5,457 nucleotides of DNA from CBDUXZ01 sp965371325 [NCBI: uncultured bacterium] (GTDB taxonomy: Bacteria; JAUYMQ01), in NCBI GenBank assembly GCA_965371325.1, contig CBDUXZ010000160.1:1-5457 (forward strand), in the 5' to 3' direction. The translations under genes were made by a program, and so were the position numbers. The first letter of the stretch is position 1. Every line of letters starts with the position of its first letter. This document shows positions 1 to 5,457 of the stretch, in pieces. Below the pieces are notes generated by a model that worked only from the letters and a program-made list of their open reading frames with translations, searched no databases and was not told the origin of the DNA.

Positions 1-1130
1 CCACCTTCGGAACACTCCTGATCGCGGACATGGGGTCGGAGGTCGTGAACTTCCCGCATCCCAATCGCGGCTACTACGGCCGGTGGGCGCCCCCCCTGCT
101 CGGCAACCTGAGCTGCCACTTCCATGCCCTGAACCGGAACAAGAAGAGCATCACCATCAACCTCAAGCACCCCGAAGGGGTCTCGCTGCTTCTTCACCTC
201 GTAAAGAAATTCGATATCTTGATCGAGCAGTTCCGCCCCGGCGTGATGGACCGGCTCGGCGTGGGATACCAGGAAGTCCGGAAGGCCAACCCACGCATCG
301 TCTACTGCGCGCTGAGCGGGTACGGCGCCACCGGGCCCTATAAGGATCGCGCGGGGCACGATCTCAACTACATGGGTATTGCCGGGGCCGCCTCGATCAC
401 CGGGCCGAAGGGGGGCCCGCCCGTCGTTTCCGGCCTCCAGATCGGGGATATTGGGGGCGGGGCCCTCATGTGCGCCATTGGTGTTCTCTCCGCGCTTCAC
501 CACCGCGATCGGGCCGGCGAGGGGCAGTTCGTCGACGTGTCCATGACCGACGGCATCGTGAGCTGGCTCGCTCTTCAGGCGGCCGACTATTTCGCGGATC
601 CAAAGGCCGATCCCGGGCCGGGCGACATGCGCCTCAATGGCGGCCTCCTGTGTTACCGCATCTACGAGACCAGGGACGGCAGGCACGTCACCATGGGCGC
701 CCTCGAACCGAAGTTCTGGGAGGCCTTCTGCCGGGCCGTCGACAAGGCGCATCTGATAGGCGAGCAGTACTCCCAGGGCGCCGCCAGGGAGAAGCCCCTC
801 GCGGAGCTCGAGGCGCTCTTCAAGTCGAAAACCTTCGACGAATGGGTGGCTTTCGCCGCGGAGAAGGATTTGATGCTCGAGCCGATCCTGACCTTCGGCG
901 AGGCCTTTTCCCATCCCCAGATCAAGGCGAGGGAAATGGTCGTCGAAGTCAACGATCCGCGGACCGGCCCGCAGCGCCAGCTCGGCTTCCCCATCAAGTT
1001 TTCCCAAACGCCGGGTGAGATCCGCAACTTCGCGCCCGAGCTGGGAGAGCATACCGAGGAAGTGCTCGTGAAGGAGCTGGAATATTCGCGTGAAGAAATC
1101 GCGCGACTCCGAAAAGACAAGGTGGTCTGA
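1..1130 (+). CDS. CaiB/BaiF-family acyl-CoA enzyme, alpha-methylacyl-CoA racemase-like (5' partial)
   Basis: This family either moves CoA between carboxylic acids or epimerises 2-methylacyl-CoA thioesters in the cytoplasm. The reading frame is open to the left edge: codons from base 3 read TFGTLLIAD directly before the Met at base 30, matching the family's N-terminal LADxGAxVV segment. That Met is therefore internal, and by comparison with family members roughly 15-20 residues lie outside the window. Numbering from the Met at base 30, the conserved stretches are FRPGVMDRLG (68-77), YCALSGYGATGPY (92-104), AGHDLNY (108-114), GDIGGG (139-144), GQFVDVSMTDG (165-175) and GALEPKFW (223-230). His110, Asp140 and Glu226 line up in context and spacing with the catalytic His126, Asp156 and Glu241 of mycobacterial MCR, recalled from memory. 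CoA-transferases instead rely on an Asp equivalent to Asp174, which is also present here. Family membership is very secure; racemase activity is probable only. The SDR gene follows after 27 bases. Confidence 0.93.
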   Translation, partial: TFGTLLIADMGSEVVNFPHPNRGYYGRWAPPLLGNLSCHFHALNRNKKSITINLKHPEGVSLLLHLVKKFDILIEQFRPGVMDRLGVGYQEVRKANPRIVYCALSGYGATGPYKDRAGHDLNYMGIAGAASITGPKGGPPVVSGLQIGDIGGGALMCAIGVLSALHHRDRAGEGQFVDVSMTDGIVSWLALQAADYFADPKADPGPGDMRLNGGLLCYRIYETRDGRHVTMGALEPKFWEAFCRAVDKAHLIGEQYSQGAAREKPLAELEALFKSKTFDEWVAFAAEKDLMLEPILTFGEAFSHPQIKAREMVVEVNDPRTGPQRQLGFPIKFSQTPGEIRNFAPELGEHTEEVLVKELEYSREEIARLRKDKVV

Positions 1131-1144
1131 GATCCGATCTCGTG

Positions 1145-1151
1145 AAGGAGG
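1145..1151 (+). promoter_or_regulatory. Shine-Dalgarno site of the SDR gene
   Basis: AAGGAGG, a near-perfect anti-16S complement, ends 6 bases before the GTG at 1158. It decides this non-ATG start. The nearby ATG at 1166 is out of frame, and the first in-frame ATG falls after the Rossmann glycine motif. Confidence 0.85.
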
Positions 1152-1157
1152 CTTCAA

Positions 1158-2006
1158 GTGAGTTCATGGGACAACCTGCTGGAAGGAAAAGTCGCCCTCG
1201 TAACCGGAGGATCAAGAGGCCTGGGAAGGGCTGATGCGCTCGCGCTCGCCGAGGCCGGCGCCGACGTCGTGATTGCCGACATCATGGTGGAGAGCGATGA
1301 CACGGTCAGCCGCACCGAGCAGGAGAGCATGCTGGCCCAGGCGATGAAGGCGCAGGGCGTCGTTTACACGGAGCAGACCGTCGAGGAGATCCGAAAGATG
1401 GGCCGCAAGTCGCTTGCGGTCAAGATGGACGTCACGAACAGGGAACAGGTTGACGACGGTGTGGCCAGGGCGAACAAGGAACTGGGGAAGATCGACATCC
1501 TCGTGAACAACGCGGGCACCGTCGATCACGTCGCCAAGTTCGAAAAGCAGTCGCCGGATCTGTGGGAGCGCGATCTTCGCGTGAACCTGACGGGCTCCTT
1601 CAACTGCGCCCAGGCCGTCTGGCCGGGCATGAAGGAGAGGCGCTGGGGAAGAATCATCAATCTCGCGTCGGTCGCGGGGACACTGGGCGGCTTCGGGCAG
1701 GCGAGCTACTCCACCACCAAGATCGGGCTCATCGGCCTTACCAGGACCATGGCGCTGGAAGGGGCCCGCTATAACATCACGACAAACGCGATCGTGCCGG
1801 GCATCATCGGCTCCGAGGCCTTCAAAATGTCCGATCAGATCAACAAGGAGATGACCGATCGCATGCGGAATCGGACGGCTTTCGGCAGGGAAGGGGAGCC
1901 GGAGGATATCGCCAACGCCATCGTCTTCCTCTGCTCGGACAAGGCCAAGTACATCACGGGCGTTGCCCTGAACGTCTCCGGCGGTATCGAGCTCTTCACG
2001 TTCTGA
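1158..2006 (+). CDS. Short-chain dehydrogenase/reductase (SDR), FabG-like, NAD(H)-type
   Basis: A cytosolic oxidoreductase of 282 residues that interconverts a hydroxyl and a keto group. The Rossmann motif TGGSRGLG is at 16-23. Asp41 at the end of beta-2 (VVIAD) favours NAD(H) over NADP(H). Asp91 (MDVTN) should contact adenine and NNAG is at 117-120. The catalytic tetrad appears complete: Asn143, Ser171, Tyr184 and Lys188 (YSTTK). The segment NAIVPG (210-215) and the C-terminal ITGVALNVSGG (266-276) are classical SDR features, although the usual NVDGG is NVSGG here. Residues about 42-73 hold an insertion roughly 20 residues longer than in ordinary FabG-like SDRs. The start is GTG, supported by the ribosome site at 1145. 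The gene lies 27 bases after the CaiB-family gene with no terminator between, so one operon is likely. By context it may act as a hydroxyacyl-CoA dehydrogenase, but the substrate cannot be read from the sequence. Confidence 0.93.
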   Translation: MSSWDNLLEGKVALVTGGSRGLGRADALALAEAGADVVIADIMVESDDTVSRTEQESMLAQAMKAQGVVYTEQTVEEIRKMGRKSLAVKMDVTNREQVDDGVARANKELGKIDILVNNAGTVDHVAKFEKQSPDLWERDLRVNLTGSFNCAQAVWPGMKERRWGRIINLASVAGTLGGFGQASYSTTKIGLIGLTRTMALEGARYNITTNAIVPGIIGSEAFKMSDQINKEMTDRMRNRTAFGREGEPEDIANAIVFLCSDKAKYITGVALNVSGGIELFTF

Positions 2007-2053
2007 CGCGTCCCGACGACCCCCGCGCGGGGCCGCCCGCAACGATACTCATG

Positions 2054-2079
2054 AAGGGGGAACCAGACGGTTCCCCCTT
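2054..2079 (+). terminator. Terminator-like hairpin after the SDR gene
   Basis: A perfect 11-bp inverted repeat, AAGGGGGAACC (2054-2064) and GGTTCCCCCTT (2069-2079), surrounds a 4-base loop AGAC. It starts 48 bases after the SDR stop and precedes the next gene's likely promoter. The following bases GGCTTTGGGCC are only weakly T-rich, so it is not a textbook intrinsic terminator. Its position between two transcription units and its stability make termination the best reading. Confidence 0.7.
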
Positions 2080-2115
2080 GGCTTTGGGCCGGTTTCATTG
2101 TGGGACGCACTCCTC

Positions 2116-2121
2116 TAGAAT
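2116..2121 (+). promoter_or_regulatory. Possible -10 box for the acyl-CoA synthetase gene
   Basis: TAGAAT matches the sigma-70 -10 consensus at five of six bases. It lies after the hairpin at 2054-2079 and 54 bases before the chosen start at 2176. No good -35 box is visible at the usual spacing (TTTCAT at 2093-2098 is poor). The call rests on the one hexamer and on the need for a promoter after a terminator. Confidence 0.3.
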
Positions 2122-2160
2122 GGCTGGAAACTGGCGTCCACGATGAGGCCCGTGCCCAGC

Positions 2161-2168
2161 AAGGGAGG
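2161..2168 (+). promoter_or_regulatory. Shine-Dalgarno site of the acyl-CoA synthetase gene
   Basis: AAGGGAGG ends 7 bases before the ATG at 2176. It picks that start over the in-frame ATG at 2143, which would add 11 residues translated straight through the ribosome site and has no comparable site of its own. Confidence 0.8.
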
Positions 2169-2175
2169 ACTTGCC

Positions 2176-3975
2176 ATGGAAGAGAGGACCATCCCGCAGA
2201 TGTTCCGGAACCGGGTCGCCAAATATGGCGACCGGGCCGCCCAGAAGGCGAAGCGCGGGGGGCGATGGATAGACATCTCCTGGAACGAGCACGACCGCTT
2301 CGTGCGCGAGATCGCCCTGGGCCTCATATCACTCGGCCTCGAGAAGGGCGAGAAGGTTGCGCTGCTCTCCAATAGCCGGCCCGAGTGGGTGAGCTGCGAT
2401 CTCGCAATTCTCAGCGCCGGGGGCGTGGTGATCCCGATTTACCCGTCGAACATCCCGGAGCAGTGCGAATACATCATCAACAACAGCGATAGCATCTACG
2501 TGATCGTCGAGGACCGCGTCCAGCTCGACAAGATCCTGAAAGTTCGTGACGCCTGCCCCCAGATCAGAAAAGTCGTCATGGTTGAACCACTCGAGGAGGA
2601 GAAGGATCCCCTCGTGATGGATCTCGAGGCCCTCCGCAGCCTGGGCCGAAAGACAAAAGAGGAAGGGAAGGAGCAAGTTTTGGAGGATCGCGTTTCGGCG
2701 GGAGAGTCGGGCGACATCGCTACCATGGTCTACACCTCCGGCACCACGGGTCCGCCCAAGGGTGTTATTCAGACGCACGGTAACCACCTCTTCATGGTCA
2801 ACGCCCTCATGGGCCTGGGCGACACCAGCGACAAGGACATGGACCTTCTCTTCCTGCCCCTGGCCCACTCATTCGCGCGCGCCGAGTCCTTTGGCGGCCT
2901 CTACCAGGGCCTGACGACGGCATTTGCCGAGAGCCTCGATACCATCGCCGATAACCTAAAGGAGGTTAAACCCACCATCGTCTACAGCGTCCCGCGCATT
3001 TACGAGCGCATCTACACCAAGGTGAACGCGGGAGCCCAGGAGGCAGGGGGGATCAAGCTGAAGCTCTTCAACTGGGCCGTCACCGTCGGCCGGGAGGTAA
3101 GCCGGCGCAAGCAGAAGGGTGAGCCGATCCCGCTCCTCCTCGGCCTCAAGTACGACCTTGCGACCAAACTTGTGTTCTCGAAGATCCAGGCGATCGTCGG
3201 CGGGCGATTGAAGTTCTTCGGATCGGGCGGCGCCCCCCTCGCAAGGGAGATCGCCGAGTTTTTCCACGCCGCGGGTATTCTGATCCTCGAAGGGTACGGC
3301 CTTACGGAAACCTGCCCCGCGCTCACCGTCAGTACGATGAGCGCCTACAAATTCGGGACCGTCGGGAAGCCCGTCCCCGGCGTGACGGTAAAGATCGCGC
3401 AGGATGGCGAGATCATCGCGTCCGGCCCGAATATCGCCCTGGGCTACTTCAAACGTGAGGAGGCCACCGCCGAGGCTTTCCGGGACGGCTGGTTCTACAC
3501 GGGCGACATCGGCGAGTTCGACGAGGACGGTTTCCTGAAAATCACCGACCGGAAGAAGGACATCATCGTGACCTCCGGCGGGAAAAACGTCGCGCCCCAG
3601 AACATCGAAAACCTGCTCAAGACCGATCCTTTCATCAGCCAGGTCATGGTGCACGGCGACAAACGGAAGTTCCTCTCGGCGATCATCACCCTCGATCTGG
3701 AAAACGTGGGTAACTGGGCGAAACAGGAGGGAATTCAGGACCTGTCGCCCGAGGCGCTCGCGAATAACGACCGGGTCAGGGCACTCATCCAGGCCGCGGT
3801 GGAAGAGAAGAGCAGCGAGCTGGCCTCCTACGAGACCATCAAGAAGTTCCATATCACCGCCAACGACTTCACCGCCGAAAGCGGGGAGCTTACGCCGACC
3901 CTAAAAGTAAAGCGTAAGGTCGTGACACAGAAATACCAGGGCGTGCTGGACGGCTTCTATCAGGAGAAGTTCTGA
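2176..3975 (+). CDS. Long-chain-type acyl-CoA synthetase (AMP-forming, ANL superfamily)
   Basis: Activates a carboxylic acid, probably a fatty acid, with ATP to an acyl-adenylate and then to acyl-CoA. The protein is 599 residues from the chosen ATG, the usual size for the bacterial FAA1/ACSL-like group. The ATP/AMP-binding loop YTSGTTGPPKG is at 186-196, GSGGAPL at 349-355, GYGLTET at 373-379, YTGD at 441-444 and the hinge region DGFLKITDRKKD at 451-462. The C-terminal ELTPTLKVKRK (571-581) carries the expected adenylation lysine, most likely Lys577. No signal peptide or membrane helix is evident, so it should be cytosolic or peripherally membrane-bound. All core motifs look intact, so it should be active. 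It follows a terminator-like hairpin and a possible -10 box, so it is probably transcribed apart from the CaiB/SDR pair, though it may share their pathway. Chain-length preference cannot be read; an activator of branched or aromatic acids remains possible. Confidence 0.95.
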   Translation: MEERTIPQMFRNRVAKYGDRAAQKAKRGGRWIDISWNEHDRFVREIALGLISLGLEKGEKVALLSNSRPEWVSCDLAILSAGGVVIPIYPSNIPEQCEYIINNSDSIYVIVEDRVQLDKILKVRDACPQIRKVVMVEPLEEEKDPLVMDLEALRSLGRKTKEEGKEQVLEDRVSAGESGDIATMVYTSGTTGPPKGVIQTHGNHLFMVNALMGLGDTSDKDMDLLFLPLAHSFARAESFGGLYQGLTTAFAESLDTIADNLKEVKPTIVYSVPRIYERIYTKVNAGAQEAGGIKLKLFNWAVTVGREVSRRKQKGEPIPLLLGLKYDLATKLVFSKIQAIVGGRLKFFGSGGAPLAREIAEFFHAAGILILEGYGLTETCPALTVSTMSAYKFGTVGKPVPGVTVKIAQDGEIIASGPNIALGYFKREEATAEAFRDGWFYTGDIGEFDEDGFLKITDRKKDIIVTSGGKNVAPQNIENLLKTDPFISQVMVHGDKRKFLSAIITLDLENVGNWAKQEGIQDLSPEALANNDRVRALIQAAVEEKSSELASYETIKKFHITANDFTAESGELTPTLKVKRKVVTQKYQGVLDGFYQEKF

Positions 3976-4001
3976 GGTTCGCTGCACGCTGCTCACATCC
4001 C

Positions 4002-4032
4002 CGAGCCGCGCCCCCATCCGGGGTGCGGCTCG
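4002..4032 (+). terminator. Strong GC-rich hairpin between the acyl-CoA synthetase gene and der
   Basis: Bases 4002-4014 pair with 4020-4032 around a 5-base loop (CATCC), giving a 13-bp stem with one G-U pair (4010 with 4024). It starts 26 bases after the synthetase stop. No T-run follows (CTCTCACGGGG), so it may stop transcription inefficiently, protect the 3' end of the upstream mRNA, or sit in the der leader. Confidence 0.55.
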
Positions 4033-4066
4033 CTCTCACGGGGGATGCCCGCCACGGGCTGTCGCC

Positions 4067-5419
4067 ATGCCGCGCATCGTCGCCATTGTCGGAAGACCGA
4101 ACGTCGGGAAGTCCACGCTTTTCAACAGGCTGACCGGGGCACGGAAGGCCATCGTGGAGAGCGAGCCCGGTGTGACCCGTGATCTGAACATGGGGGAAGT
4201 CGAACATCGCCAGCGCTTTTTTACGCTCATCGACACCGGCGGGATAGAGCCCGAATCGACCGCCGACCTTCCCCGCCTCGTGATGGAGCAGGCCCAGCTC
4301 GCCATTGAAGAGGCCGACATCATCATCCTGCTCATGGACGCCAGCGCAGGAATTACACCTACAGACGTGACGGTCCTGGCGCATGTTCGCCGTTCCGCAA
4401 AGCCCTTCCTCATTGCCGCCAACAAAATCGACGCACCGGAGCACGAGCTCCGTGCACTCGAGTTCTACAATCTCGGCGTAGAAATAGTGTTTCCCGTTTC
4501 TGCGGAGCACGGCGAGGGGATGACGGATCTGCTCGACGCCGTCATCGAAAGCATGCCCCCGGTGGCCCCGCCCGAAGAGCCGGGGGCGGAGGCACGCATC
4601 GCCGTTTTGGGCCGGCCCAACGTCGGCAAGTCCAGTCTGGTCAACAAGCTCCTCGGCTACGAGCGGGTGATTGTAAGCGAGACGCCGGGCACGACCCGGG
4701 ACGCCATCGATACCGCCTTCCTTTTCGAGAAACGGCGTTACGTGCTCGTCGACACAGCTGGCATTCGCCGGAAAAGTCGGATATCGAGGCGCACGGAGCG
4801 TTACAGCGTGGTAAGCGCGCTGCGCAACCTCGACCAGTGCGACGTGGCCCTGCTGGTAGTGGACGCCACGGAGGGGATGATGGATCAGGACGCCCGCATC
4901 GCCATGCTGGCCGATGCGCGTGGTCGGGCACTCATACTTCTGGTGAACAAGTGGGATCTGGTCGAGAAGGACGACCGGAGCGCAGGCGCTTTCGCCCTGC
5001 AGATCAAGAGTCAGTACGCCTCACTCTCCTACGCGCCCGTCATGACCATCTCTGCGAAGACGGGACAGCGCGCCGCCCGCATTCTCCCTCTCGTGGACGA
5101 GGTGCTCACCGAGCATCGCCGGCGCCTGGCGACCAGCGACATCAACGAGACCTTCGAGAAAGCCATTGCTGCGGCACCGCCCACGGGGGGAAGACGCGCC
5201 TTCCGGGTTTCCTATGCCACGCAGACAGCCACACGACCCCCGACCTTTGTTGTTTTCGGCAGGGGGAACCAGGAGCCCACGGAGGCGCTTCGCAGGTACT
5301 TTGTAAACCGGCTGCGCGAGGCCTACGGCCTTGCCGGAACGCCAATTCGGCTGATCTTCAGGCGAGAATCCTCCCGCGGGGGGGGCGGCCGGCGGGGGAG
5401 GGGAGGGCGCCGCAGATGA
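4067..5419 (+). CDS. der: Ribosome biogenesis GTPase Der (EngA)
   Basis: An essential bacterial GTPase that binds and matures the 50S ribosomal subunit in the cytoplasm. The 450 residues hold two GTPase domains in tandem and a C-terminal KH-like domain, the unique Der layout. Domain 1: GRPNVGKS (9-16), Thr37 in VTRD, DTGG (56-59), NKID (119-122), SAEHGEG (145-151). Domain 2: GRPNVGKS (182-189), PGTTRD (207-212), DTAG (229-232), NKWD (294-297), SAKTG (329-333). The KH-like part spans about 355-433 and ends with the conserved NRLREAYGLAGTPIRLIFRR. A Gly/Arg-rich basic tail (434-450) follows. The segment after DTAG is unusually basic (RRKSRISRRTERYS), where many Der proteins have acidic or glycine residues. 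The start is the only plausible one in frame, and MPRIVAIVGRPNVGKS is a typical Der N-terminus, but no good Shine-Dalgarno site precedes it. The stop overlaps an ATG of a probable next gene. Confidence 0.98.
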   Translation: MPRIVAIVGRPNVGKSTLFNRLTGARKAIVESEPGVTRDLNMGEVEHRQRFFTLIDTGGIEPESTADLPRLVMEQAQLAIEEADIIILLMDASAGITPTDVTVLAHVRRSAKPFLIAANKIDAPEHELRALEFYNLGVEIVFPVSAEHGEGMTDLLDAVIESMPPVAPPEEPGAEARIAVLGRPNVGKSSLVNKLLGYERVIVSETPGTTRDAIDTAFLFEKRRYVLVDTAGIRRKSRISRRTERYSVVSALRNLDQCDVALLVVDATEGMMDQDARIAMLADARGRALILLVNKWDLVEKDDRSAGAFALQIKSQYASLSYAPVMTISAKTGQRAARILPLVDEVLTEHRRRLATSDINETFEKAIAAAPPTGGRRAFRVSYATQTATRPPTFVVFGRGNQEPTEALRRYFVNRLREAYGLAGTPIRLIFRRESSRGGGGRRGRGGRRR

Positions 5420-5457
5420 AAGGGGCCGGACACGCACCCGTTGCGACGGTGAAGCTG
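5416..5457 (+). CDS. Start of an unidentified downstream gene (3' partial)
   Basis: An ATG overlaps the der stop in the arrangement ATGA (5416-5419), typical of translational coupling. GGGAGGG at 5401-5407 sits 8 bases before it as a ribosome site. The frame stays open for the 14 codons left, reading MKGAGHAPVATVKL. This is too short to recognise a family. The gene is inferred from the overlap and the ribosome site only. Confidence 0.5.
   Translation, partial: MKGAGHAPVATVKL

Noticed and set aside
30-32. ATG at base 30 as the true start of the CaiB-family gene
   Set aside because: The frame is open upstream and encodes conserved family residues (TFGTLLIAD) just before it, with no ribosome site in front. 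The gene is cut by the window edge.
1212-2042. Long minus-strand open frame (276 codons) opposite the SDR gene
   Set aside because: It is antisense to a gene with full SDR motifs. Its translation is rich in Arg, Asp, Leu and His with no recognisable domain, as expected for the complement of a GC-rich coding sequence.
2143-2145. ATG at 2143 as start of the acyl-CoA synthetase
   Set aside because: The ATG at 2176 has AAGGGAGG 7 bases before it and begins a typical family N-terminus. The upstream extension would be translated through that ribosome site.
2956-3852. Long minus-strand open frame (298 codons) opposite the acyl-CoA synthetase gene
   Set aside because: It lies wholly within a conserved enzyme gene on the other strand, shows no family motif and has no convincing ribosome site. 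It is a shadow frame.
4045-4047. ATG at 4045 as an upstream start for der
   Set aside because: It is 22 bases before the ATG at 4067 and so out of frame. No in-frame ATG, GTG or TTG lies between the hairpin and 4067.
3890-4510. Minus-strand open frame spanning the gap between the synthetase and der
   Set aside because: It covers the 3' end of one gene, the hairpin gap and the first GTPase domain of der. The part in the gap is hairpin sequence, and no domain or promoter supports a gene.
4091-4634. Repeated GRPNVGKS-coding stretches (about 4091-4114 and 4610-4633) as a DNA repeat
   Set aside because: They are the P-loops of Der's two homologous GTPase domains, an ancient internal duplication and not a mobile or recent repeat.
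1-5457. CRISPR array, insertion sequence, attachment site, tRNA or rRNA
   Set aside because: No spaced direct repeats, transposase or integrase motifs, terminal inverted repeats or RNA-gene cloverleaf were seen. Nearly all of the window is accounted for by four ordinary genes and two short gaps.

Overview
This is a GC-rich bacterial chromosomal window. All genes lie on the + strand and are tightly packed. The organism is certainly bacterial: it carries der/engA, a bacterium-specific ribosome-assembly GTPase, and has clear Shine-Dalgarno sites. The GC-rich composition and the CaiB-family / SDR / long-chain acyl-CoA ligase mix fit an environmental lipid- or acid-degrading lineage, such as a Desulfobacterota- or Tectomicrobia-like bacterium. 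That taxonomic guess is weak inference; nothing in the window fixes the phylum.

Layout: (1) 1-1130 is the 3' part of a CaiB/BaiF-family (class III CoA-transferase fold) gene, cut by the left edge. Its conserved His, Asp and Glu match alpha-methylacyl-CoA racemases better than true CoA-transferases. (2) 1158-2006 is a short-chain dehydrogenase/reductase 27 bases downstream, with a GTG start behind a strong Shine-Dalgarno site; it is very probably co-transcribed with the first gene. (3) 2007-2175 is an intergenic region with a perfect 11-bp hairpin (likely terminator) and a possible -10 box. (4) 2176-3975 is a long-chain-type AMP-forming acyl-CoA synthetase, probably its own transcription unit. 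(5) 3976-4066 is a short gap with a strong 13-bp hairpin followed by a small hairpin just before the next start. (6) 4067-5419 is der, a complete double-GTPase with a G-run-encoded Gly/Arg-rich tail. (7) An ATGA overlap at 5416-5419 suggests a further gene running off the right edge.

How they fit together: an acyl-CoA ligase activates a carboxylic acid. A racemase or CoA-transferase-like enzyme and an NAD-type SDR could then act on the CoA thioester or its hydroxy/keto intermediate. A role in branched-chain or other acyl-CoA catabolism is reasonable inference, but no substrate can be read from the sequence. der is housekeeping and probably unrelated to the lipid genes. I found no mobile element, CRISPR array, tRNA, rRNA or convincing minus-strand gene, and no clear evidence of a previously undescribed system. 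The points worth a second look are enzyme subtype signatures, an unusual SDR insertion, and the RNA/DNA structures around der.
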